DNA of 41,213 bases. Origin: Limisphaerales bacterium (GTDB taxonomy: Bacteria > Verrucomicrobiota > Verrucomicrobiia > Limisphaerales > UBA11358). Position 1 is the stretch's first letter; each line of letters starts with the position of its first letter. Below are positions 26,130 to 35,503 of the stretch, piece after piece. Below the pieces are notes generated by a model. That model worked only from the letters and a program-made list of their open reading frames with translations, was not told where the DNA came from and ran no database searches. The stretch covers positions 1-41,213 of the forward strand of contig JANYFN010000128.1 of NCBI GenBank assembly GCA_025362675.1. The letters run 5' to 3'. The translations under genes were made by a program, and so were the position numbers.

Positions 26130-29100
26130 GTGCAAGCGCGCTTTCTCCTCGGCCCCGCCGGCAGCGGCAAAACTTTCCGCTGTCTCGCGGAAATACGCGC
26201 CGCCTTGCGCGACGAGCCCGACGGCCCGCCGCTCATTCTGCTCGCACCGAAACAGGCGACCTTCCAGCTCGAACGCCAGTTGCTCGCGGGGACGGAGATC
26301 TCCGGCTTCACGCGCTTGCAGATTCTTTCATTCGACCGCCTGGCCCAATTCGTTTTTGAAAAGCGCCGCATCGCGCCGCCCAAATTGTTATCCGCCGAAG
26401 GACGCCTCATGGTGTTGCGCGCCCTGCTCCATCAGCACGCGGAGAAATTAAAACTATTCGCTAGCAGCGCCCGCCGGGCCGGTTTCGCGCAGGAACTCGG
26501 CACGCTACTGGCGGAATTGCAGCAACATCAGTTCACGCCCAAGAAACTGCGCGCGCTATCAGCCGATGAAAACCTTCGCCGCGAATTGCGCGATAAGCTC
26601 CACGACCTCGCATTGCTCTCCGAAAAATATTCAGAATGGCTGGCCAAACAGGGATTGCAGGACGCCAATAATTTGCTGGATTTTGCAACCGAGGCGTTAC
26701 GCGGAAAAACCTTCAACCTTGCCGGTTTGTGGTTGGATGGTTTTGCCGAAATGACGCCGCAAGAACTGGCGTTGCTCGCCGCCATCATTCCGCACTGCGG
26801 CCAAGCCACGCTCGCGTTCTGCCTCGGAACGGAGCCGACGCCGACTGAATCATGGCTCTCTATCTGGTCCGCAATCGGCAAAACCTTTCAGCAATGCCGC
26901 GACCAAATCCAGGCGTTGCCCGGCGTGGTCGTTTCGACAAAAACCTTATTGCGCGTGCCGGGCAAAAATCGTTTTGCAACCGATTCCGACCTCGACGTGT
27001 TGGAAGCGAGCTGGTCGCAGTTGGTTCAAAATGCTGAAACAACCGTTCAAAATCCCGAAGCGCTCCGCCTCGTCGCCTGCGTCAATCCCGAGGCCGAGGC
27101 CGTGTTCGCCGCCCGCGAGATTTTAAAATTTGTTCGCGCTGGCAACCGCTTTCGCGACTGCGCCGTTTTGGTTCGCCAGCTGGATGGTTATCACAAGCCG
27201 CTCGCCCGAATTTTTCGGCGCTTCGGCATTCCATTTTTTCTCGACCGCCGCGAGAGTGTGGCGCATCACCCGCTGGCCGAACTGACGCGCAACGCGCTGC
27301 GCACGATCGCGAGCGACTGGAAGAATAGTGAAGACTGGTTTGCCACCCTGAAATCGGGCTTTGCGCCGGTGACCGAGATAGAAATCGACCGACTGGAAAA
27401 CACGGCGCTGGAGTTCGGTTGGCGCGGCAAAAAATGGCGCGAGCCATTACCCGACGAACACTGCGAGCGATTGCGAGAGATCATTTTCCCACCGTTTGAA
27501 CATTTTCGGACTGAGCTTGCTCAACTGAATTTTAAGCCAAACGGGATGCAACTGGCGCACGCACTGCGCCAGTTGTGGAGTGACTTAAAAGTTGAAGCCA
27601 CGCTCGAAGGTTGGACCCGCGCGGAGGCGGCTTTGGTGCTCGCCGCGCGTCACGCATCGCCGCACCAAACCGTTTGGGAACAGATGAATTCGTGGCTCGA
27701 TAATCTCGCGCTCGCGTTTCCGGGCGAGGCTTTGGAGTTACGCCACTGGCTGCCAATTCTGGAAGCCGGCCTCAGCAACCTCACGGTCGGCGTGATTCCG
27801 CCGGCGCTCGACGAAGTATTGGTGGGCGCGATTGATCGCGCCCGGAATCCGAGTTTAAAATTTGCCATGTTGCTCGGCCTGAACGAATCCGTTTTCCCCG
27901 CCCAACCGGTGGCGCCAGTGATCCTGACCAGTTCCGACCGCGCCGATTTGGAAAAGCAAAGCGTTGATTTGGGAGCCACTTTGCTCGACCAGATTTCCCG
28001 CGAACGTTATCTCGGCTACATCGCTTGCACCCGCGCTAATGAAAAGCTGCTGTTAACGTTTTCAAAACAGAGCCCGGACGGAAAAAAGTTGAACCCCTCG
28101 CCGTTCATCGCACAGATCCAACGGATTTTTCCGCAGCTAACCGTGGGAGAGGTTTCCGCCGAAATAGATTGGCACAACGCGGAACATGCCAATGAGTTGG
28201 TGTCGGCGCTGGCTAGCGGTCTGGAAATCGAGAAGCGCGCGCGCGCGGGCGTTCAAGTTTTAGCGCGGGCGGGCAGCGCCCTAAATGGTGAACTCCAACA
28301 AATCCCCGCGCTGAAACTGCTGACGGAGCAACTGGCCGCGTTACACGAGCCCGATCAAACGGAGAACCTTTCACAATCGTTGGCGGAAAAACTTTACGGA
28401 CCGGTCTTGCGTTCATCCGTGAGCCGGCTGGAAGAATTTGCGCAATGCCCTTTTAAATTTTTTATCAAGTCAGGGTTACGCGCGAATGAGCGGAAAGTTT
28501 TTGAACTGGACGCCCGCGAGCGCGGCAATTTTCAGCACGACGTTTTGAAGATATTTCACGAGCAATTGCAGGCTGAAGGTAAATTCTGGCGCGACCTGAC
28601 ACCGCTCGCGGCGCGGGAACGAATCGGCACGATCGCAGCGTCGGCCATGCAGTTGCACCGCGATGGATTGTTTCTGGATTCGGCGGAAACCAAGTTTGCG
28701 GCCCAGGCGATGACGACGGCGTTGCAGGATTTTGTGGAGGTCATCATTGGTTGGATGCACACGCAATATGACTTTGATCCGGCGGCGGCGGAACTGGGTT
28801 TTGGCGGTAAGGACGACGCTGCACCCGCATGGGAGATTGATGTGGGCAGCGCACGCAAACTGGCGCTGCAAGGCCGGATTGACCGCGTGGATCTGTGGCG
28901 CAACCCGGCGGATGGAAGCGCGTTGGCAGTCGTCACCGATTATAAATCGGGCGTCAAAAAACTGGAATCGTTACTGGTCGAGAACGGATTGCAGTTGCAA
29001 CTGCTCGCTTATCTCGGCGCGCTGCGGCAATGGAAAAAACCGGCAGATGTTTTTGGCGCGGAGAAAATTATTCCAGCCGGCGCATTTTACGTCAGCCTGC

Positions 29101-29516
29101 GCGGAAAATTTGAGAATGGCGGATCGCGCGCGGAAATCCTTGGGGACACGGCCGCGAAGAAAAATGCCTATCGTCACAACGGGCGTTTCGATGCGGATGA
29201 GTTGCGCAAGTTTGACCGGCGCAACGTGACGAAAGGCGACCAGTTCAATTTTAAGTTGAACAAGGATGGAAAATTGCCGTCCAATTCAACAGAGGCGATT
29301 CCTGGCAAGGAATTCACCGCCTTGATCGATCAAGTAGAAGAACAATTACGCGGGCTCGGCGAGCGGATTTTTGAAGGTGCGGCGGCGGTGGATCCGTTTC
29401 GCAAAGGCAAACAGACGCCTTGTGAATATTGTGATTATCGCGCGGCGTGCCGGATTGACGAGTGGGCGCACGACTATCGGCAATTACGCACTGCCGAAAC
29501 GACAGCAACAACATGA
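26130..29516 (+). CDS. AddB-like helicase-nuclease subunit (PD-(D/E)XK family)
   Basis: A protein of about 1128 residues related to AddB of the AddAB recombination complex, which processes double-strand breaks. I choose the GTG at 26130, giving MQARFLLGPAGSGKT, because AddB proteins start a few residues before the Walker A motif (8-15 here); a TTG at 26112 is possible. The open frame extends to 25650 but overlaps the mutase gene. The nuclease part has GRIDRVDLW and DYKSG with Asp 937 and Lys 939. Cys 773 plus the C-terminal Cys 1098, 1101 and 1107 (C-x2-C-x5-C) match the iron-sulfur staple of AddB. An AddA gene is not in the window. Confidence 0.88.
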   Translation: MQARFLLGPAGSGKTFRCLAEIRAALRDEPDGPPLILLAPKQATFQLERQLLAGTEISGFTRLQILSFDRLAQFVFEKRRIAPPKLLSAEGRLMVLRALLHQHAEKLKLFASSARRAGFAQELGTLLAELQQHQFTPKKLRALSADENLRRELRDKLHDLALLSEKYSEWLAKQGLQDANNLLDFATEALRGKTFNLAGLWLDGFAEMTPQELALLAAIIPHCGQATLAFCLGTEPTPTESWLSIWSAIGKTFQQCRDQIQALPGVVVSTKTLLRVPGKNRFATDSDLDVLEASWSQLVQNAETTVQNPEALRLVACVNPEAEAVFAAREILKFVRAGNRFRDCAVLVRQLDGYHKPLARIFRRFGIPFFLDRRESVAHHPLAELTRNALRTIASDWKNSEDWFATLKSGFAPVTEIEIDRLENTALEFGWRGKKWREPLPDEHCERLREIIFPPFEHFRTELAQLNFKPNGMQLAHALRQLWSDLKVEATLEGWTRAEAALVLAARHASPHQTVWEQMNSWLDNLALAFPGEALELRHWLPILEAGLSNLTVGVIPPALDEVLVGAIDRARNPSLKFAMLLGLNESVFPAQPVAPVILTSSDRADLEKQSVDLGATLLDQISRERYLGYIACTRANEKLLLTFSKQSPDGKKLNPSPFIAQIQRIFPQLTVGEVSAEIDWHNAEHANELVSALASGLEIEKRARAGVQVLARAGSALNGELQQIPALKLLTEQLAALHEPDQTENLSQSLAEKLYGPVLRSSVSRLEEFAQCPFKFFIKSGLRANERKVFELDARERGNFQHDVLKIFHEQLQAEGKFWRDLTPLAARERIGTIAASAMQLHRDGLFLDSAETKFAAQAMTTALQDFVEVIIGWMHTQYDFDPAAAELGFGGKDDAAPAWEIDVGSARKLALQGRIDRVDLWRNPADGSALAVVTDYKSGVKKLESLLVENGLQLQLLAYLGALRQWKKPADVFGAEKIIPAGAFYVSLRGKFENGGSRAEILGDTAAKKNAYRHNGRFDADELRKFDRRNVTKGDQFNFKLNKDGKLPSNSTEAIPGKEFTALIDQVEEQLRGLGERIFEGAAAVDPFRKGKQTPCEYCDYRAACRIDEWAHDYRQLRTAETTATT

Positions 29517-30058
29517 AACAAATTTTTCTCAGCCTGACTTTAAGTGCGGTGGCGTTTGTCACCGGTTGCAACGCCGCGCCGACGAACAGTCCCGCCGCGC
29601 GAAATAATTTAACCAACACCAATTCAACCATGAAATTCCCATTGCAACGCAGCGAAGCCGAGTGGCGTAAAATTCTGACGCCGGAACAATATCATGTGCT
29701 TCGCGAGGCCGGAACAGAACGCGCCTTCACCGGTAAATACTGGGACACGAAAACACTCGGTGAATATCGGTGCGCGGCCTGCGGCGAAATTCTTTTTAAG
29801 TCGGATGACAAGTTTGATTCGCATTGCGGCTGGCCAAGTTTTTCGGAAGTCGTCGCGCAGGGAAAAGTGATCGAGCACAAGGACACAAGCTTCGGGATGG
29901 TGCGCACGGAAGTGTTGTGCGCGAATTGCGGGAGCCATCTCGGCCACGTTTTTGATGACGGCCCCGGCCCGAAAGGTCTGCGCTACTGCATCAATTCGGC
30001 ATCGATTGATCTCGCCGACACCAACGCACCAAGTTGGAAACCAGCCGAGAAAAAATAA
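29513..30058 (+). CDS. MsrB-type methionine sulfoxide reductase, predicted lipoprotein
   Basis: A 181-residue enzyme that reduces methionine-R-sulfoxide in proteins. The N-terminus is a lipoprotein signal with lipobox VTGC and Cys at 19, so it acts outside the cytoplasm on damaged envelope proteins. The MsrB domain has the zinc sites CAACG (Cys 87, 90) and CANCG (Cys 136, 139), HCGWPSF at 104-110, and the catalytic Cys 159 in RYCINSASI. The start at 29513 overlaps the AddB-like stop in ATGA; the longer open frame from 29462 would destroy the signal peptide. Pairing with a DNA-repair gene is odd and may only reflect compact gene order. Confidence 0.92.
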   Translation: MKQIFLSLTLSAVAFVTGCNAAPTNSPAARNNLTNTNSTMKFPLQRSEAEWRKILTPEQYHVLREAGTERAFTGKYWDTKTLGEYRCAACGEILFKSDDKFDSHCGWPSFSEVVAQGKVIEHKDTSFGMVRTEVLCANCGSHLGHVFDDGPGPKGLRYCINSASIDLADTNAPSWKPAEKK

Positions 30059-30083
30059 CGTTCCGGGGTCAAGGTTTCACGAT

Positions 30084-31616
30084 TCACGGTGCCGCAATCT
30101 TCAAATGTGAAATACGGAACACCGCACCATGTGGTGCGTTGGGCAGACACGCGATATCCCAGCCATGCGCGTGGACAATCTGTTGCACGACGGCGAGGCC
30201 AAGGCCGGTTCCTTTTTGGTGCGTCGTGAAGTAGGGCTTGAAAATTTCTGCTCGATTTTCGTCAGTAACCCCAGGCCCGTCATCGCGTATTTCCAATATC
30301 CCTTCGCTGTGAACGCGCTGCGTGACTATCTGAATTTTCCCGTTTTCAACCGCCGCCTGAATGGCATTAAGAATCAGGTTGAACAAAACTTGCCGCAGCA
30401 GTTGTTCATCCGCCTCGATTGAAAAAGTTTCGCCGGTGACGTCCACACGCAATTTCTTTTCCTCGATGTCGTAGCCCAGTGTGCGCACGACCTCGCGGCA
30501 GGCGGCGGCGAGCGAAACATTGGAGCGGCGAACTTCACGCGGGCGCGAGTAATTAATGAATTCGGTGAGCTGCGCAGTGACCTTATCTGTTTCATCCACG
30601 ATAGCGCGGGCTTTTTCCTGCACTGATGCCGGGGCATCCGGCAAGCGTCCGAGCATCTGCGCCTGACCACGAATGATGTTGAGCGGATTACGCGTTTCGT
30701 GCGCAAGTCCAGCCGCGGCCAGGTTCAATTCTTTCAAATGCGAATTCTGTTCACTGGCCCGGATAAGGCGAATTTGCAATTCCGCATTGCGCGACGTATT
30801 GCGCCACGCCAAGCCAACTCCGAGCGCGGAGATGCCCGCAAAAAAACCAATGACACAGCGCAGCCACCAGTCGTGCGTGCAGCCGGCGCGGAAATTTTCC
30901 GTGGACATGACCAGCACGAGTCCGTGCAGTTCGCGCTTGGCGGCGATGGCCTTGAAATCGGCATCGCTCATCCCGCGCATCCACGGTGGCCGGCGATTAC
31001 CACCGCGCGGGCGCTCGCCCTCCGGTGGCCGACCGTTTTCATCAGGCGGCGGTGGCTGAAATTCCCGGTCAGCATTGGTGTGTGGCGGCGGCAGGTTCGT
31101 TGATGAAAAGCTATTACGGACCTCGCGCGGAAAGCTGTTCGTCAGGTTGCGAAATGAAGGGAGCACTACGGTGGGGTTAGTCGTGCCGCCTTCAGCGTTC
31201 ACGCTCCCACCCTCGACTGGCAGCACGAAAACGACGTTGTCCTCGGACCAGCGTTCGCCCTCGCCCGCCGACTCACGGGAGATTAAATTCGTCTGGCCCG
31301 CCGCCGCCACCGTGTCGCCCTCGTTGTTCAGCAATCCAACGGCAAGTAACTGGCTGGCGCTTACGAGCGCGTTGGTGCGGATGCTGGCGAGTTCGTTGAG
31401 CACTGGATCAAGCCGGTCCTGAAACAGCGCGCCCCGAAAACGCACCGCCCGCGTCACGGCATTCAAAGTCCGGGCGATTTCGTGCGAGCGATTGCGGAGG
31501 TCGGCCTTCGCGGCGTCAACCACGCGGCGATGCTCGGTGATCTGCCACACGATAACGAGCAACCAAGCAGCAAGTAGCAGGGTTTGGACAAAACTGCTAT
31601 GACGTCTCATTTGCAT
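30084..31616 (-). CDS. Sensor histidine kinase
   Basis: A 510-residue membrane kinase. It has a helix at about 9-26, a periplasmic domain to about 250 that includes a proline- and arginine-rich stretch at 186-212, and a second helix at 252-271. The cytoplasmic part has the H box AHETRNPLN with His 306, the N box NLILNAIQ at 413-420, DDGPGV at 445-450, and GTGLGLAVV at 469-477. This resembles NtrB/ZraS-type kinases. No response regulator gene is adjacent. It starts 34 bases after the secretin gene in the same direction, without a visible terminator between, so it is probably read from the secretion operon. Confidence 0.93.
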   Translation of the reverse strand: MQMRRHSSFVQTLLLAAWLLVIVWQITEHRRVVDAAKADLRNRSHEIARTLNAVTRAVRFRGALFQDRLDPVLNELASIRTNALVSASQLLAVGLLNNEGDTVAAAGQTNLISRESAGEGERWSEDNVVFVLPVEGGSVNAEGGTTNPTVVLPSFRNLTNSFPREVRNSFSSTNLPPPHTNADREFQPPPPDENGRPPEGERPRGGNRRPPWMRGMSDADFKAIAAKRELHGLVLVMSTENFRAGCTHDWWLRCVIGFFAGISALGVGLAWRNTSRNAELQIRLIRASEQNSHLKELNLAAAGLAHETRNPLNIIRGQAQMLGRLPDAPASVQEKARAIVDETDKVTAQLTEFINYSRPREVRRSNVSLAAACREVVRTLGYDIEEKKLRVDVTGETFSIEADEQLLRQVLFNLILNAIQAAVENGKIQIVTQRVHSEGILEIRDDGPGVTDENRAEIFKPYFTTHQKGTGLGLAVVQQIVHAHGWDIACLPNAPHGAVFRISHLKIAAP

Positions 31617-31650
31617 GCATCAAGCCAGGTATTTTACCGCCCGGGAAACA

Positions 31651-32892
31651 TCATTTTCCCTTTTTCAACGGCACCCGTTCGAGGAAGCGGTTAAGCTCCT
31701 GTTCGCTCACCTCATTCGTGATGACTTGGGACTGGCGGGTTTCTGTCACCGCGAGCGCGGCCAGATCTGAAGGCTGATTGACGATGTGCGGCGTGAGAAA
31801 CATGAGTAGCTCGGTCTTGTCATTCGAGCGCTTCGAGGCTTTGAACATATGGCCCAGAATCGGGATGTCGCCCAAAATCGGCACCTTGCTTTCGCTCGAA
31901 GATTTTGAATTGGCGATCAAGCCACCGATGACGACGGTCTGTCCGTCCGGCGTCACCACGACGGTATCGGCAGAGCGGATGTTGATGTTCGGCGCGAACA
32001 CCGGTGAGCCGAGCAAGCCGCCCGTCGCAATTTGCTGGCCGGGAGTGGAGGTGTCCACTGACGAGGTTTGCGGCTGCAAAATCATTTCCACGAGATTGTT
32101 TGCCCCGATGAACGGCGTGACGTTGAGAATGATTCCGACGTCAGTATAATTACCGTTGATGATCGGCGTCGTCGTATTGCCCGTAGTGGTGAAAGTGACA
32201 CCGCTGGGCAAATAGACCTGCTGCCCGACAACAATTTTCGCGAGCTGACCGTCGCGGGCCAACACAGACGGCCGCGAAAGAATCTGCGCCTTACCCGCCG
32301 TCGCAATCGCCTTGAGCGTCGCCTGAAAATCAGAGCCGACGATCTGGTAAAATCCGTTCGGATTGCTGTTGGGCGTCAGAGCATACTGGCCGGTCACTGG
32401 ATTGCGTCCGCCGACATTGAAATTCGTCACCAAGCTGTTGGCACCCGCGAGTCCAAAAACATTGGCCGCGCTACTATTCAAATTATTCCCAATTCCCTTG
32501 GAATAGGATCCCTCAACGCCGATGTCCGAGCCGTTATTACGCTGCACTTCCAGAAAAACCATTTTGATCAGCACCTGCGGTTTCGGCACGTCTAGATTGG
32601 CGATGACGTTGCTGATCGCCAAACTCGTCTCCTCGTCCGCGATCACAACGATGTTATGCGTTTGCGGGTCCACCGTGATGACGGCATTGCCGACGGAGCC
32701 GTTGTTATTGTAAGCCGTCGTGTTGCGGCTGCTTGCATTGCCACCGCCGAAACCACCAAAACCGCCGCCGCCAAAGCCACCAAAACCGCCAAAGCCACCG
32801 CCGCCACGTTGTTGAGCGTGAAGTTGAACTTCCGCGCCCAGCACGAACGCCAGCGTGACCAGCGAAATTTTCTTGAACAGATTCGTTTTCAT
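31651..32892 (-). CDS. Secretin C-terminal part (half N3 plus outer-membrane gate)
   Basis: A 413-residue protein with its own signal peptide (basic start, hydrophobic core, cleavage after LHA at about 26). Next is a glycine- and phenylalanine-rich segment at 29-52. Residues 69-102, with VITVDPQTHNIVVIADEETS and LDVPKPQVLI, form only the second half of a secretin N domain. The secretin core follows, with VGQQVYLPSGV and IGGLIANSKSSSESKVPILGDIPILG, ending with a short tail. It should form the outer-membrane ring of the secretion system. It lies 24 bases after the gene for the N-terminal part and in the same reading frame. Confidence 0.92.
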   Translation of the reverse strand: MKTNLFKKISLVTLAFVLGAEVQLHAQQRGGGGFGGFGGFGGGGFGGFGGGNASSRNTTAYNNNGSVGNAVITVDPQTHNIVVIADEETSLAISNVIANLDVPKPQVLIKMVFLEVQRNNGSDIGVEGSYSKGIGNNLNSSAANVFGLAGANSLVTNFNVGGRNPVTGQYALTPNSNPNGFYQIVGSDFQATLKAIATAGKAQILSRPSVLARDGQLAKIVVGQQVYLPSGVTFTTTGNTTTPIINGNYTDVGIILNVTPFIGANNLVEMILQPQTSSVDTSTPGQQIATGGLLGSPVFAPNINIRSADTVVVTPDGQTVVIGGLIANSKSSSESKVPILGDIPILGHMFKASKRSNDKTELLMFLTPHIVNQPSDLAALAVTETRQSQVITNEVSEQELNRFLERVPLKKGK

Positions 32893-32916
32893 AAAATTGT
32901 ATCGCGATGAGATTGG

Positions 32917-34377
32917 TTAGAATTGCAATCCGCCCGCCCCACCACCGCGGGTGTTGCCGCCGCCGCCGCCAAAACCAGAACTGCTGCTGGATGAGGTGGT
33001 CGTCGTGGCGTTGTTTTGTGACCGCTGCATCAGCGCGCTGTTCTGCGAAGAGCTGCTGCCGCTGCGCGAGGTGCTACTCGATTGGAACATGGTTTGCAGC
33101 ACCTGCGCCGCTTGCTGCGCATCACCATTCTTCATCTGGAACACGTAAACTTTCTGGTCGCGCGTCGAGGGCACGTCGAGGTCTTTCATCATGTTACCAA
33201 TCTGATCCATCAAATCCTTTGGCGCCGTGACGATCACCGCTTGAATGCGCGCGTCCGCCACCGCCGAAACCTGCGTCGCTTTTTTGATGCGATCATTGGA
33301 AGTTCCGCTGCCGCCGGTATTACCCCCGCCACCGCCGCCACCACCACCGCCCATCATGCGCGAGAAAAATCCACCGGGCCCACCGCCACCACCAAAGCCA
33401 CCGCCAAAACGAATCGGCGATTGAGAACTGCTGCCCGAACCACTGCTGGGAAATATACTCGCCAGCTCCGTCGCCACATCGGTCGGACTCGCGTGCTTGA
33501 GATGGAATACACGAATTTCTGTTTCCGCCTCCGCACTGCTATCAATCGCCTTGATGATCTCCGTGAGGTGCCGGATGTTTTGCTGCGTATCCGTGATGAC
33601 CACAGAATTGCCCGCCTCATTCGCGACCACGGTTGCCTGCGGCGAAACGAACGAGGTGAGGTCCGAGACGAGTTGCCTGGCTTCGACAAAACGGATCGGA
33701 ATGATCTGCGTGACGATCTCCGCGTTCTTCGGAATCTCATCAGGATTGTTGCCCGACTTCACCGGAATATCGCGCGTCTTCGCATCGTTCTTATCCACGA
33801 TCGTCAGCGTGCGCCCATTGCGGATCGCGGCGTAACCATTTTTATTCAACACGCCGCTCAACAGATCCACCGCTTCATCCTTGGTCACTGGCTGCCCGCT
33901 GATGATGCTCACGTTGCCGTTGACATGCGTGTCGAGGACAATGATAAAGCCAGCAGCATCGCTCAAATAATTCAGCACCATCTCCAACGGCGCATTGTGA
34001 AAATTCAAGCGCAGCTCGTTCGGATTATTTGTCCCGCTCACACTCGTCGGCGGCAGAAAATGGGAATCATAAGCGCCGCGCGGCGGGTGCGCACTATCGG
34101 CGGGCAAGATCACGTTTGGCCCTTGGTCTTTTTGTGGCTCGGCGGAGTTGCCGCCATTGCCGGACGCTGGCTCCGCCGCCGCAGGCAAGGCCGCTGCCGC
34201 TTCCGCCGAGGTCGGGGCATTAGCTTCCGGCTCACCCGCCGTCGCGGGCACGGCTTGATCCGGCGTTGGCGGCGGCGGATTATTATCGCCCGTCGGTGGT
34301 GTTTGTTCCTGCGCGGACGCTGACACCAGCAGACCCGCGAAGACCAAGGTTAAAAATTTTAAACTGATCGTTTTCAT
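32917..34377 (-). CDS. Secretin N-terminal part (N0-N1-N2 and half N3)
   Basis: A 486-residue secreted protein. A signal peptide (about 1-22, cleaved after ASA) is followed by a proline- and alanine-rich linker to about 115. N0 is at 121-197 (LRLNFHNAPLEMVLNYLSD), N1 at 221-280, and N2 at 286-402 with a long glycine-rich insertion at 324-358. A third repeat begins at 409 (VYVFQMKNGDAQQAAQVLQTMF) but breaks into serine- and glycine-rich sequence and ends at 486. No gate domain is present. The product would form the periplasmic vestibule of the secretin and pair with the next gene's product. The start overlaps the GspC/PilP-like gene by 4 bases. Confidence 0.9.
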   Translation of the reverse strand: MKTISLKFLTLVFAGLLVSASAQEQTPPTGDNNPPPPTPDQAVPATAGEPEANAPTSAEAAAALPAAAEPASGNGGNSAEPQKDQGPNVILPADSAHPPRGAYDSHFLPPTSVSGTNNPNELRLNFHNAPLEMVLNYLSDAAGFIIVLDTHVNGNVSIISGQPVTKDEAVDLLSGVLNKNGYAAIRNGRTLTIVDKNDAKTRDIPVKSGNNPDEIPKNAEIVTQIIPIRFVEARQLVSDLTSFVSPQATVVANEAGNSVVITDTQQNIRHLTEIIKAIDSSAEAETEIRVFHLKHASPTDVATELASIFPSSGSGSSSQSPIRFGGGFGGGGGPGGFFSRMMGGGGGGGGGGNTGGSGTSNDRIKKATQVSAVADARIQAVIVTAPKDLMDQIGNMMKDLDVPSTRDQKVYVFQMKNGDAQQAAQVLQTMFQSSSTSRSGSSSSQNSALMQRSQNNATTTTSSSSSSGFGGGGGNTRGGGAGGLQF

Positions 34378-34970
34378 TTGTTTTCCTGTGCTCGTTTTTC
34401 CATCAACCGTTTCAAAATATCATTTGGCTCACCCGCTGCCGCTGGCTTGCTCTCGCTGTCACCAACGCTTTTATCCGCTGCCGCACCGCTGCTGGCTGCG
34501 CCCACGGGCAAGTCAGCCGCGCCCGCTAATTGCCAGCCACCGTTTTCCTGCCGCAACACTTCGCCCACTTTCATGTTCATTTGTTTTTTGTCGGCCGCCT
34601 CCAGCGTCACGCTCGTCGCGCCGATCGCCACAATCGTGTAGCCCGCGATCTTTTCCGACACCGGCAGAACCTTTTTCAGCTCCACATCATTGCTGCTAAA
34701 AAAGGCGAACGTCCCCTTCTCGTAGGCCATGGTCCCGACAAGCGCAATCGTCGGCGCCGAGGTGGAATGCGTCGTGCGTCGCGGACTCTGCGGCCGCGCG
34801 TTGGACGAATAATGCGGCTGCCGGTTCGGGTCAAAAATATTGCGCTCCGTCACAAAACGACTGAACGCCGGATAATCCGTCGGCCCGGGAATATTCTTGT
34901 TCGTCTGCGCGAATAGTTGGCCCCCGCCTAACAGCAGTGCGAGCCACAAAAATGTTGATTTAATTTTCAT
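34374..34970 (-). CDS. GspC/PilP-like inner-membrane-to-secretin linker
   Basis: A 198-residue protein with an N-terminal signal or anchor at about 1-22 (a cleavage site LFA-Q is possible). The segment FSRFVTERNIFDPNRQP at about 36-52 resembles the start of the homology region of GspC and PilP. A small beta domain follows, with IALVGTMAYEKGTFAFF and YTIVAIGATSVTLEAADKK, which is expected to bind the N0 domain of the secretin. The C-terminal part is alanine-rich and ends in a helix. It overlaps both neighbours by 4 bases. The assignment rests on position and the short conserved motif. Confidence 0.75.
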   Translation of the reverse strand: MKIKSTFLWLALLLGGGQLFAQTNKNIPGPTDYPAFSRFVTERNIFDPNRQPHYSSNARPQSPRRTTHSTSAPTIALVGTMAYEKGTFAFFSSNDVELKKVLPVSEKIAGYTIVAIGATSVTLEAADKKQMNMKVGEVLRQENGGWQLAGAADLPVGAASSGAAADKSVGDSESKPAAAGEPNDILKRLMEKRAQENK

Positions 34971-35503
34971 TTTTTATCGCTGATCTGCAACGCCAGCCCA
35001 TTCAATTCCAGCGCGAGGGTCATCAACTGACCCGAAGCGTCCCGCGCCGTCAGCTCGATTGAATCCAGTTTCACCGCGAGCGGTCCACGCTCCACCGCGT
35101 TCAACAACTTACTTAATGATGCTAAATCGCCCGCCGCTTCCACGCGACACGCCAGCGTCAGAAAATTCGTCGATTCATTTTTCCATTGCGGCATGATGCT
35201 GGTGACTTCTGCGCCCGCTTCCCGCGACCAACCATCGAGCGCTTTCAGAAACTGCTGCTCCGCCTGTGACGTGTTTGCCGCCAGCGCATTCGACTGCATT
35301 TCGCTCCAGCGACTGCGGATGCCCGTCTCCCGTTTCACGAGTTGCTGCCCCTCGCTCACCTGCGTGCGCAAATTTTTTATCTGCGTCTGCCGCGACGACC
35401 ACCAGTCGCCCAGTGGGAATAAAATAAAATTAATCGCAAGTGCCAACCCGCCCACCGCGATAGTCATGGCGACGAGAAATTGCTGCCGGTTTTCAATTTT
35501 CAC
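34967..35503 (-). CDS. GspM/PilO-like protein
   Basis: A 178-residue bitopic protein with a membrane helix at about 11-30, a coiled-coil-like segment to about 90 and a small C-terminal ferredoxin-like domain. The order, helix then coiled coil then small domain, fits GspM or PilO, which forms a heterodimer with GspL or PilN. There is no diagnostic motif, so the call depends on its position directly after the GspL/PilMN-like gene, with an ATGA overlap, and before the GspC/PilP-like gene. Confidence 0.72.
   Translation of the reverse strand: MKIENRQQFLVAMTIAVGGLALAINFILFPLGDWWSSRQTQIKNLRTQVSEGQQLVKRETGIRSRWSEMQSNALAANTSQAEQQFLKALDGWSREAGAEVTSIMPQWKNESTNFLTLACRVEAAGDLASLSKLLNAVERGPLAVKLDSIELTARDASGQLMTLALELNGLALQISDKK

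Noticed and set aside
33082-34323. A 413-codon open frame on the plus strand opposite the secretin N-terminal gene
   Set aside because: It is rich in Arg and His with no domain order, and lies fully opposite a gene with clear N0-N2 domains. It is a GC-driven shadow.
31651-34377. The split secretin as a sequencing error or simple nonsense mutation
   Set aside because: The second part has a complete signal peptide with basic, hydrophobic and cleavage regions, which a fused protein would not contain at that place.
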